DNA from: Azonexus sp.
GTDB taxonomy: Bacteria > Pseudomonadota > Gammaproteobacteria > Burkholderiales > Rhodocyclaceae
Assembly (NCBI GenBank): GCA_023150195.1
Contig: JAKLLI010000120.1
Coordinates: 1 to 6,192, forward strand
Reading direction: 5' to 3'
Length of the DNA stretch: 6,192 bases
Both the position numbers and the translations under genes were made by a program. This document shows, piece after piece, positions 1-5,646 of the stretch. The notes under the pieces are model-generated. The model saw nothing but the letters and a program-made list of their open reading frames with translations, did no database searches and was not told the origin of the DNA. The stretch's first letter is position 1, and each line of letters begins with the position of its first letter.

Positions 1-635
1 TCGAGCGGCAATTCCCCGAGCAGGGCCGTCAACTGCAAGGCCGCGGCGTCGGCTTGCGCATCGGCGTCGGCGGCATCCGCCTGCAGGCTGGCCAGGTTGC
101 CTTCGGCCAGATTGCCGTCTGCCGGCGCCAGATCGCCCGCCTTGACCCGCCGCAGCACATCATCGCGCAGGGTTTGCGCCGCCGCGACCTGGCCGGCCAG
201 CGCGCGCACCTCTTCGCGCGCCAGATGCCAGCGCCACCAGCGCTCACGCAACTCGCCGGCCAGTTGCCATTGCAGCGCAATCAAGCGCTCACGTTCGAGC
301 GTATTGGTCGCCTGCGCCAGACGCTGGCTACCATCGCGTTCGCCCGGCAACCACAGCGGCAGGGCGACCCCCAATTCCACTTCGCCAGCGCCGCGGTCGC
401 GGTTGAAACGATCGGTGCGTCCCGCGATTTCGAGGGCGGGCGCGGCCGCCGTCCACGCCTCGGCCACTGCGACACGGGCCGCCTGAGCCCGCTCGCGATC
501 GGCCAGCGCGGCCGCCGCAGGTTGCCGCGCCCAGGCCTGCGCAAAGTACGCGGCCAGTGGGCTTGGGGGTTCGGCCCTGGCCGGCAGGCTGCCCGCCAGA
601 ACCAGGAATAAAGCGATCCGAAAAGGAATGCGCAT
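1..635 (-). CDS. TolC-family outer-membrane efflux protein (CzcC/CusC-like), N-terminal part
   Basis: This is the outer-membrane channel of a tripartite efflux pump, most likely for metal ions; it would connect an inner-membrane RND pump and a periplasmic adaptor to the outside. The 211 visible residues are about half of a usual 400-450-residue family member; the rest lies beyond the left edge. The start at 635 is chosen because a strong GGAGGA ribosome site lies 5 nt upstream and a typical signal peptide follows: basic n-region (MRIPFR), hydrophobic core, and a probable cleavage after Ala-Arg-Ala near residue 21. The mature part is Ala/Glu/Arg-rich and helical, as expected of the periplasmic coiled-coil hairpin. 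It carries an LPLWLPGER stretch near residues 91-99, similar to what I recall from CzcC-type proteins. It follows the His-rich gene by 85 bp and is probably cotranscribed with it. The family call is firm. The metal substrate is inferred from the neighbour. Confidence 0.85.
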   Translation of the reverse strand, partial: MRIPFRIALFLVLAGSLPARAEPPSPLAAYFAQAWARQPAAAALADRERAQAARVAVAEAWTAAAPALEIAGRTDRFNRDRGAGEVELGVALPLWLPGERDGSQRLAQATNTLERERLIALQWQLAGELRERWWRWHLAREEVRALAGQVAAAQTLRDDVLRRVKAGDLAPADGNLAEGNLASLQADAADADAQADAAALQLTALLGELPL

Positions 636-640
636 GAGAG

Positions 641-646
641 TCCTCC
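641..646 (-). promoter_or_regulatory. Shine-Dalgarno site of the efflux porin gene
   Basis: Read on the minus strand this is GGAGGA, five bases before the ATG at 635. It is the clearest ribosome site in the window and fixes the porin start. None of the other starts in the window has a comparable site. Confidence 0.8.
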
Positions 647-720
647 AGCTGAATCAATCACAGCCGGCGAACTGACCGATGGCTTACGCCACCCAGGGAA
701 AAAGAATCAGCCGCCGACGC

Positions 721-1179
721 TCAGGCGAAGGCGGATTTGGGCGGGCGTTCCAGCCCCTCAGGCGAACGCGAGGAAAATTCGCTGGTATCGCGGTCGACCG
801 CGAGGAAGGCGCCGATGGGGAGTACACCGTGCCCCAGCGCCACACTGCTGGCGAGATGCCCGAGCACATGGCCGGGGCAGCAATGATGATGCTGAACTGC
901 GCAGGGCGCCTGATCCCCGTGATCGCAATCCGTGCAGGGCGCATCGTGCGCCGTAGTCGCCATGGCGTGTGCGTGATGCCCGCTCATGTCGTGGTTGGCG
1001 CTTGGGTGGTCACCCATCTCGTGCATCGGCAGGGTGTGGCCCTGGGTCCCGTGATCGCGCATGGCCAGCGCATCGCCCATCACCCCGCCGGCAAGCTGCC
1101 AGCCGAAACCCGGTGCCAGGAAAGTGGCACTGAGAATCAGGGTCATGAAAACGCAGAGGGCGGTTCGGATGCGGCGCAT
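721..1179 (-). CDS. Exported His/Cys/Met-rich metal-binding protein (CopL/DUF2946-like)
   Basis: A 152-residue protein that probably binds copper or a similar soft metal in the periplasm. Residues 1-30 form a signal peptide or membrane anchor with a basic start (MRRIR) and a hydrophobic core; the cleavage site is unclear. Residues 40-117 hold all 16 histidines, five cysteines (82, 85, 93, 100, 101, including a C-x-x-C) and several methionines. Histidines at 43, 48, 53, 58, 63 and 68 are exactly five residues apart; position 73 is Met and 78 is His again. The tail ends with an LERPP motif followed by seven mostly small residues, like the RPP-type ends I recall from small CopL/DUF2946 proteins beside metal-resistance genes. 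It lies upstream of a TolC/CzcC-type porin, which supports a role in metal buffering, delivery or sensing. The plus strand is also open across it but encodes only Arg-rich, unrecognisable sequence. Family assignment is from memory of similar proteins. ATG1179 lacks a ribosome site; Met12 is an alternative start. Confidence 0.75.
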   Translation of the reverse strand: MRRIRTALCVFMTLILSATFLAPGFGWQLAGGVMGDALAMRDHGTQGHTLPMHEMGDHPSANHDMSGHHAHAMATTAHDAPCTDCDHGDQAPCAVQHHHCCPGHVLGHLASSVALGHGVLPIGAFLAVDRDTSEFSSRSPEGLERPPKSAFA

Positions 1180-1186
1180 GGGGCGG

Positions 1187-1192
1187 ACTATA
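1187..1192 (-). promoter_or_regulatory. Candidate -10 box for the His-rich gene/efflux operon
   Basis: Minus-strand TATAGT, with a poor -35 candidate (TTCTTT, 1210-1215) at 17-bp spacing. The box ends 7 nt before the ATG at 1179, so transcription would begin at or next to the start codon and give a leaderless or nearly leaderless mRNA. The weak -35 would fit a promoter that needs an activator, but I see no convincing dyad operator. Confidence 0.4.
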
Positions 1193-1235
1193 CCCCAGCC
1201 CGTCCGCCGAAAGAAAGCCGGCTTGCAAATCGGGC

Positions 1236-1260
1236 TTGTGTCGTTAATTTCAAATATGAT
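1236..1260 (+). promoter_or_regulatory. AT-rich candidate promoter of the GGDEF-EAL gene
   Basis: An AT-rich island in otherwise GC-rich DNA, in the 93-bp divergent gap. Two -10-like hexamers are visible: TAATTT at 1245-1250, with TTGCAA at 1223-1228 as a -35 at 16-bp spacing, and TATGAT at 1255-1260 without a good -35. Either gives a short leader before ATG1273, and no Shine-Dalgarno sequence is seen. The position is plausible; the exact boxes are uncertain. Confidence 0.3.
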
Positions 1261-1272
1261 AAATTCAGCAAC

Positions 1273-4200
1273 ATGTTTAAAATTAACTCAAATACGATTC
1301 CGCTGCGCCAGCGACTCCGTCATCGGGTGAGCCTGCTGACGGCTGCGGCGACCACGCTGCTGGGCGCGGGGATCGTTTTGCTCGTGCTGGCACCGCTCGC
1401 GCGTCAGTCGGCGGATGCCGCTTTTATCAGCAGCACACGCCATCTCGAAGCCACCCTCGATCAACTGTTTCAACCGGCGACCAAGGTCCTGGAGATGTCG
1501 CACGGCTGGCTGGCCGGCGGCCTCCCGCCGGCCAGCCAGCGCGACAGCCTGCAAGACCTGTTCGCCCCCGTGCTGGCCGCCCTGCCGCAAGCCACATCCA
1601 TCGTTGCCGGCACCCCGGAAGGACGCGGCTGGATGTTGCTGGAAGCGGCAGACGGCAGTTGGCGCAGCCGCTACACCGACGTCCCCGTTTGGGGAAAAGA
1701 ACAGCATTTTGTCGAGCAAGCGGCCAACGGCAGTCGCCGCGAGTACACCGAAACCGTGGATTACGATCCGCGCAACCGCGCCTGGTTCCAGGCGGCACAG
1801 CAAGGAAGCGGCATTCGCTGGACGGCCCCCTACCGCTTCTTCACCACCGGCGATCCGGGCATGACAGCCGCCACCCGTATCGTGCAGGCCAACGGTCTCG
1901 AACTGGTCGTCGGCATCGATCTGATGCTCAAAGATCTCTCCCAGACCACGATGAGCGCGCAACTCGGTCCGCAGGGAATCGCTCTGGTGCTGAGCGAAGA
2001 CATGAAAGTGCTCGCCCTGCCTGCCCCACCCGCCGACAGGGACCAGGCAAGCTGGTTGAAACAGGTGCTGCAGCCGCATTTTTCGCTGGGTCTGCCAACG
2101 CTTAACGTCGCCCTGGGCAAGTGGATGCTGAAACCGGGCGATCAGGTCATTCACTTCGATGCGGAAGGTGATACCTGGATGGCCCGGGTCATCGATTACC
2201 CGCTGGGCAACCGGAAACTGCATCTCGTCAGTCTGGCGCCCGCCGCGAATTTCTCGCCACCGTTCTGGCCGTGGATGTTGATCCTCCTGAGCGGGCTGAT
2301 CCTCAGCCTGGGCATGGCCGCTTTATTTGCCCGCCGCCAGGCCAAGGGGATTGCGGCACCGCTGGAGGCCCTGGCCGAACAGAGCACGCGCATTGGTCAG
2401 CTGGACTTTTCCGCGGCACAACCGCTCGCCACCGACATTCGTGAAATCCGCCAACTCGCCGGCGCCCACGAATCGATGCGCCTCATGCTGCAGCGCAATC
2501 ACCAGCAAATCGCCGAACAGGCCGTCGAGTTGCGCACGCGCATCGATGCCCTGATGGCCGCCAAGGAAAAAATCCGCGATAGCGAGGCCTACAACAAGGT
2601 GCTGTTTTCCGATTCCCGCATTCCGCTGATCGTCATCGACCCGGAAAAACGCCGCATCATCGACTGCAATCAGGCCGCAGCCAATATCTACGGGCTGGAA
2701 ACGATTTATCAGGTGATCGGACTGGACCCCATTGATATCTCGGCCCCCTATCAGGCAGATGGTCAGGCCAGCGAAGCCGCCGCCACCGAGAAACTGAAAG
2801 AGGCCATGGCGCGTGGCTCGCTGGTATTCGACTGGCGCCACTGCCGCCCAAGCGGCGACTACTGGGATGCGGAAGTCCATCTCATGCCCTTCCGCCACGA
2901 AGGTCGGCAGTTGTTGCAATGCAGCCTGCAGGACATCACCGAGCGCAAGCAGGCGAAAAAGGCCCTGGAACAACTGGCCATGTATGACGCGCTGACAGAA
3001 CTCCCCAATCGCGCCCTCTTCCTCGATCGCCTGCAGCACGCCATTGCCGTGGCGCAACGCCAGGAGGCACGCTGCGCCGTCCTCTTCCTCGATCTCGACC
3101 GTTTCAAGGAAGTCAACGACACGCAGGGGCATGCCGTTGGCGATGCTGTCCTGCGCGAAGTCGCTCAGCGTTTCCGCAGCGTCCTGCGCAATGACGAATT
3201 GCTGGCCCGCCTGGGGGGCGATGAATTCGCGGTGGTCACCAGCAAGGCTGACGAGGGCAGCGCCATCCTGATTGCCGAGCGGCTGGCCGGCGTCCTGCGC
3301 AAGCAGGTTAAAGTCCAGGGCCACAGTTTTTCGCTGGGGGTCAGTATCGGCATCGCGCTTTATCCCAGCGATGGCGAAACCCCGGACGGCCTGCTGCGCA
3401 GCGCCGACATTGCCATGTACCGGGCGAAATCCACCGGGCAGGACTACGTGTTCTACGATGCTGAAATGAGCTGCGGACTGGCCGAACAGATCGCGCTGGC
3501 CCGCGACCTGAAAGCCGCGCTGGAGGAAGACGAGCAGCAGCTATCGCTGGCCTTTCAACCCCAAATCGACCTGCACAGCGGCCTGCTGACCGGTGCCGAA
3601 GCCCTGCTGCGCTGGCAACATCCCCGCCTTGGCCAGATCAGTCCCGCCACCTTCATTCCACTCGCCGAAGAACGCGGCATGAGCCAGCACCTGTGCGACT
3701 GGGTCCTGCACGCCAGTTGTCGCCAGCTGGTGGCCTGGCAACGTCAGGGCGTGAGCTTCACGGGGCGGCTGGCGATCAATATTTCGACTCGCCAAATCGA
3801 GGATGCCAGTTTCCCGGACCGTCTGATCGACCAGATCGGCAGCTATGGTCTGAGCCCGGCCTGTTTCGAACTGGAACTGACCGAAAGCGGCATGATGCAC
3901 AACGTCAGCGAGGCAACTGCCCTGCTCGCCAAGCTGAGTGCGGCCGGCTTTGCCATCGCCATCGACGACTTCGGCACCGGCTATTCCTCGCTGGCTTATC
4001 TCAAGCGCCTGCCCGCCAACAAACTCAAGATCGACCAATCCTTCGTCCGCGCCATGCTGGGCGAACACCACGACCACGCCATCGTGACCACCATCATTGC
4101 CATGGGGAAAACGCTGGGCCTGAACACCATTGCCGAAGGGGTGGAAAACGCTGAACAAGCCGCCGCCCTGCGCACGCTCGGCTGCGATGAAGCGCAAGGC

Positions 4201-4287
4201 TATCTCTACGCAGAGCCGGTCACCGCAGATGACTTTGCCCAACGCTGGCTGACGCTGGCCAGGCCCCGTCTCGCACCGGTGCTGTAA
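1273..4287 (+). CDS. Membrane-bound sensor with Cache-HAMP-PAS-GGDEF-EAL domains (c-di-GMP synthase/phosphodiesterase)
   Basis: A 1004-residue inner-membrane protein expected to make and/or degrade cyclic di-GMP in response to a periplasmic and a cytoplasmic cue. In order: TM1 at about 20-43; a periplasmic Cache-like sensor at about 45-330, with a YDPRNRAWF motif at 164-172; TM2 at about 332-352; a HAMP linker at about 353-410; PAS at about 440-560, ending ITERK; GGDEF at about 570-735, with intact GGDEF at 648-652; EAL at about 750-1000. EAL-domain motifs are all present: EALLRW (776-781), NIS (836-838), ELTES (868-872), DDFGTGYSS (898-906), KIDQSF (919-924) and AEGVEN (954-959). Both activities are therefore possible in principle. 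The usual RxxD inhibitory site before GGDEF reads R-N-D-E, so product inhibition may be weak. ATG1273 is chosen because TM1 follows at once and the open frame upstream lies antisense to the His-rich gene; no clear ribosome site supports it. The ligand is unknown. The metal module next door hints at metal or redox sensing, but only by position. Confidence 0.93.
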   Translation: MFKINSNTIPLRQRLRHRVSLLTAAATTLLGAGIVLLVLAPLARQSADAAFISSTRHLEATLDQLFQPATKVLEMSHGWLAGGLPPASQRDSLQDLFAPVLAALPQATSIVAGTPEGRGWMLLEAADGSWRSRYTDVPVWGKEQHFVEQAANGSRREYTETVDYDPRNRAWFQAAQQGSGIRWTAPYRFFTTGDPGMTAATRIVQANGLELVVGIDLMLKDLSQTTMSAQLGPQGIALVLSEDMKVLALPAPPADRDQASWLKQVLQPHFSLGLPTLNVALGKWMLKPGDQVIHFDAEGDTWMARVIDYPLGNRKLHLVSLAPAANFSPPFWPWMLILLSGLILSLGMAALFARRQAKGIAAPLEALAEQSTRIGQLDFSAAQPLATDIREIRQLAGAHESMRLMLQRNHQQIAEQAVELRTRIDALMAAKEKIRDSEAYNKVLFSDSRIPLIVIDPEKRRIIDCNQAAANIYGLETIYQVIGLDPIDISAPYQADGQASEAAATEKLKEAMARGSLVFDWRHCRPSGDYWDAEVHLMPFRHEGRQLLQCSLQDITERKQAKKALEQLAMYDALTELPNRALFLDRLQHAIAVAQRQEARCAVLFLDLDRFKEVNDTQGHAVGDAVLREVAQRFRSVLRNDELLARLGGDEFAVVTSKADEGSAILIAERLAGVLRKQVKVQGHSFSLGVSIGIALYPSDGETPDGLLRSADIAMYRAKSTGQDYVFYDAEMSCGLAEQIALARDLKAALEEDEQQLSLAFQPQIDLHSGLLTGAEALLRWQHPRLGQISPATFIPLAEERGMSQHLCDWVLHASCRQLVAWQRQGVSFTGRLAINISTRQIEDASFPDRLIDQIGSYGLSPACFELELTESGMMHNVSEATALLAKLSAAGFAIAIDDFGTGYSSLAYLKRLPANKLKIDQSFVRAMLGEHHDHAIVTTIIAMGKTLGLNTIAEGVENAEQAAALRTLGCDEAQGYLYAEPVTADDFAQRWLTLARPRLAPVL
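1505..1540. repeat. Perfect 16-bp inverted repeat with 4-nt loop inside the GGDEF-EAL gene
   Basis: The arms GCTGGCTGGCCGGCGG (1505-1520) and CCGCCGGCCAGCCAGC (1525-1540) are exact reverse complements around CCTC. It encodes residues 78-89 (GWLAGGLPPASQ) at the start of the periplasmic sensor. No T-run follows on either strand, so it is not a standard intrinsic terminator. In RNA it would form a very stable hairpin about 230 nt into the gene. Confidence 0.85.
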
Positions 4288-4393
4288 TCAGCAACCTTCT
4301 GCCGCAGAGCAAAAGCAGAACCCCATGACGGCACCAAGCGTCTGGACCAGGCTCACCCGTCGGCGCGGAGACCTCGTGAGCTTGTCGACACGC
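4288..4393. other. Convergent intergenic region without a gene
   Basis: The 106 bp between the ends of two converging genes. It holds a weak TTCTGC (4297-4302)/GCAGAA (4315-4320) inverted pair with a 12-nt loop and no T-run, and most of the 20-bp near-palindrome at its right end. No open frame or RNA is supported. Transcription from both sides must end here, but no classical intrinsic terminator is seen. Confidence 0.6.
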
Positions 4394-4396
4394 TCA
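4377..4396. repeat. Near-perfect 20-bp palindrome overlapping the mutarotase stop codon
   Basis: TGAGCTTGTCGACACGCTCA is self-complementary except for one mismatched pair (4382/4391). Its right end, 4394-4396, is the minus-strand TGA stop of the mutarotase gene. It could be a bidirectional hairpin helping termination, a protein site, or one copy of a dispersed intergenic repeat. The TGAGCTTGTCGA core resembles repeats I recall from other proteobacterial intergenic regions; this is not checked. Confidence 0.5.
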
Positions 4397-5242
4397 GATC
4401 GCCACCAGCGTTTGCCGGCCGTACCACTCGTCACCGGCTGTCAGGTCGATCGCTGTATCCGCAGCGGCCGCCTCGATGCACAGCATGTAGCGCCAGTCTT
4501 CATCGGGCATGTCGGCCAGGGCAGCGCATTTTTCCGCCCACGGATTCCACACCACCACATCACCAAAACCCTGCTGCTGTATGCCCAGGCTGAGATTGCC
4601 GGCGCGCAGCCATTGCGGTCGTTTGACGTTCCGGTAAACCCGGTCGATTTCACGGTCGACCGTCAATTCGGTACCGGAATCGCGGACCACGGCGTTGTCA
4701 CGCGTGGCATCGCGGTAATCATGGCCGTAGAAGCCCTCGATCGCCACGTCCTCCACCTGCACGCAACGCACATAGGTGTGCAAGGCGGCCGTAAAGCTGA
4801 ATGCGGCGATCCCGGTGTTCTGAACGCACAGTTCCATATCCACGCGATCCGCCTCCAGCATTACCGTCATTTCCAGCGCAAAGGCGTGTGGCCAGGCGGC
4901 GCGCGTCTGCGCATCGTCGCTCAGCGTCAAGGTCACCAGCGCATAGTCGTCACCGCTGCGCTGCGTACCGACCGCCCATTGGCGGGTGCGCACCAGGCCA
5001 TGTTTGGGTAGATCGCCCAGGTCGGCAAATTGCGGAAAACAGATGGGCACACCGCCCCGGATCGGCCGACTGCCGTCGAACACGGCATCCGGCGAGAGAT
5101 AGAGGCGCTCCCGGCCATCCGGTGTGATCCACGACAACAACTGCCCGCCCAACAGACTGACCACGGCCACCGAACCGCCGGGACCGTTCAGGCGCAATGC
5201 GGGCGTGCCGCGAAATTCAATCGTTTCAATGCTCGGTTTCAT
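4394..5242 (-). CDS. D-hexose-6-phosphate mutarotase (glucose-6-phosphate 1-epimerase, YeaD-type)
   Basis: This cytoplasmic enzyme interconverts the alpha and beta anomers of glucose-6-phosphate and related hexose phosphates (EC 5.1.3.15), feeding glycolysis and glycogen or sugar-nucleotide synthesis. At 282 residues it is full length for the YeaD/YMR099c branch of the aldose-1-epimerase superfamily. Family motifs seen are LSPDAVFDGSRPIRGGVP (49-66), with the phosphate-binding-type Arg62; KHGLVRTRQW (80-89), with His81 and Arg85; LHTYVRC (154-160), with the likely catalytic His155; NPWAEK (233-238); and LCIEAA (254-259), with the likely catalytic Glu257. There is no signal peptide. Its start overlaps the end of the DUF3301 gene by 17 bp and lacks a ribosome site, which suggests translational coupling in a two-gene operon. 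yeaD is the E. coli name of the homologous gene. The function call is confident at family level. Confidence 0.92.
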   Translation of the reverse strand: MKPSIETIEFRGTPALRLNGPGGSVAVVSLLGGQLLSWITPDGRERLYLSPDAVFDGSRPIRGGVPICFPQFADLGDLPKHGLVRTRQWAVGTQRSGDDYALVTLTLSDDAQTRAAWPHAFALEMTVMLEADRVDMELCVQNTGIAAFSFTAALHTYVRCVQVEDVAIEGFYGHDYRDATRDNAVVRDSGTELTVDREIDRVYRNVKRPQWLRAGNLSLGIQQQGFGDVVVWNPWAEKCAALADMPDEDWRYMLCIEAAAADTAIDLTAGDEWYGRQTLVAI

Positions 5243-5567
5243 GGGAATTCGGAATCACGTAAAGATGAGGACGGAGGTGCAGATACTCGACTTCGCGGCC
5301 CAGCAGGCTGATGCTGCCCTGCCGGCGGTCATTGCCGGTATCGCTGTATTCAAAGACAAAAACCCGGCGCCAGCGCAGTTGACCGTGGTCATCGCGCGCC
5401 AGCGAAAGCCGCTTGCCGGCAACGGTTTCATCGAGCAATTGCAGGCCGTCTTCGGCACAGGCCGTGCGCACGGCAGCCATGCCGGCTTCCCGCGCCCCCA
5501 GGCTGTCAAGCCAGAACCACGCCAGGGCGCCGAGCGCCGCAATGACCAGGATTTCGGAAAAATTCAT
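5226..5567 (-). CDS. DUF3301 domain-containing small membrane-anchored protein
   Basis: A 113-residue protein of unknown function. Residues 4-19 form one hydrophobic segment (ending in ALAWFWLDS), probably a single membrane anchor. The soluble part has the DUF3301 pattern: a Cys plus LQLLDETV near 37-51, the strand LRWRRVFVFEYSDTGNDRRQGSI around 64-86, and GREVEYLHLRP near 90-100. The open frame begins 8 codons earlier at 5591, but ATG5567 is preferred because DUF3301 proteins start just before the hydrophobic segment and the earlier ATG lies upstream of the candidate -10 box. No Shine-Dalgarno site is visible. The gene overlaps the downstream mutarotase by 17 bp, so the two are almost certainly cotranscribed. 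The overlap does not by itself show a shared function. Confidence 0.85.
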   Translation of the reverse strand: MNFSEILVIAALGALAWFWLDSLGAREAGMAAVRTACAEDGLQLLDETVAGKRLSLARDDHGQLRWRRVFVFEYSDTGNDRRQGSISLLGREVEYLHLRPHLYVIPNSHETEH

Positions 5568-5574
5568 CGCCCGG

Positions 5575-5605
5575 AGTATACGCAAGCGCACAAGTCATTA
5601 CGCAA
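5575..5605 (-). promoter_or_regulatory. Candidate promoter of the DUF3301-mutarotase operon
   Basis: The minus strand reads TATACT at 5580-5575, with TTGCGT at 5605-5600 as a -35 at a long 19-bp spacing. The -10 box ends 7 nt before ATG5567, so the transcript would start at or beside the start codon. The layout closely copies that of the His-rich gene. Confidence 0.4.
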
Positions 5606-5623
5606 ATTCACGTCAATTTGCCG

Positions 5624-5629
5624 GATAAT
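5624..5629 (+). promoter_or_regulatory. Candidate -10 box for the gene at 5647
   Basis: GATAAT lies 17 bp before ATG5647 in the 79-bp divergent gap, giving a predicted leader of roughly 10 nt. No convincing -35 is seen at normal spacing, and there is no Shine-Dalgarno site. Confidence 0.3.
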
Positions 5630-5646
5630 GAGCGTCTCATTTCCCC

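Noticed and set aside
54..611. 185-codon plus-strand open frame
   Set aside because: It is the antisense shadow of the efflux porin gene, which has a signal peptide and a strong ribosome site. The plus-strand translation is Arg/Gln-rich and resembles nothing.
679..1272. N-terminal extension of the c-di-GMP enzyme by 198 codons
   Set aside because: The frame is open but its translation is Arg-rich and matches no domain. It lies antisense to the His-rich gene, which has a signal peptide and metal motifs, and TM1 begins about 20 residues after ATG1273.
1180..1272. MerR/CueR-type operator in the divergent gap
   Set aside because: I looked for a 19-20-bp spacer promoter with a central dyad, as used by copper regulators. 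TTGCAA lies too far from TATAGT and no clear dyad is present.
1288..2223. 311-codon minus-strand open frame
   Set aside because: It is antisense to the Cache-like sensor region and has no recognisable domain or start signal.
2323..3324. 333-codon minus-strand open frame
   Set aside because: It lies entirely antisense to the HAMP-PAS-GGDEF region, whose domains are unmistakable. Long shadows of this kind are usual in GC-rich DNA.
4297..4320. Possible intrinsic terminator after the c-di-GMP gene
   Set aside because: The 6-bp TTCTGC/GCAGAA stem has a 12-nt loop and no following T-run on the plus strand, so it is too weak to call.
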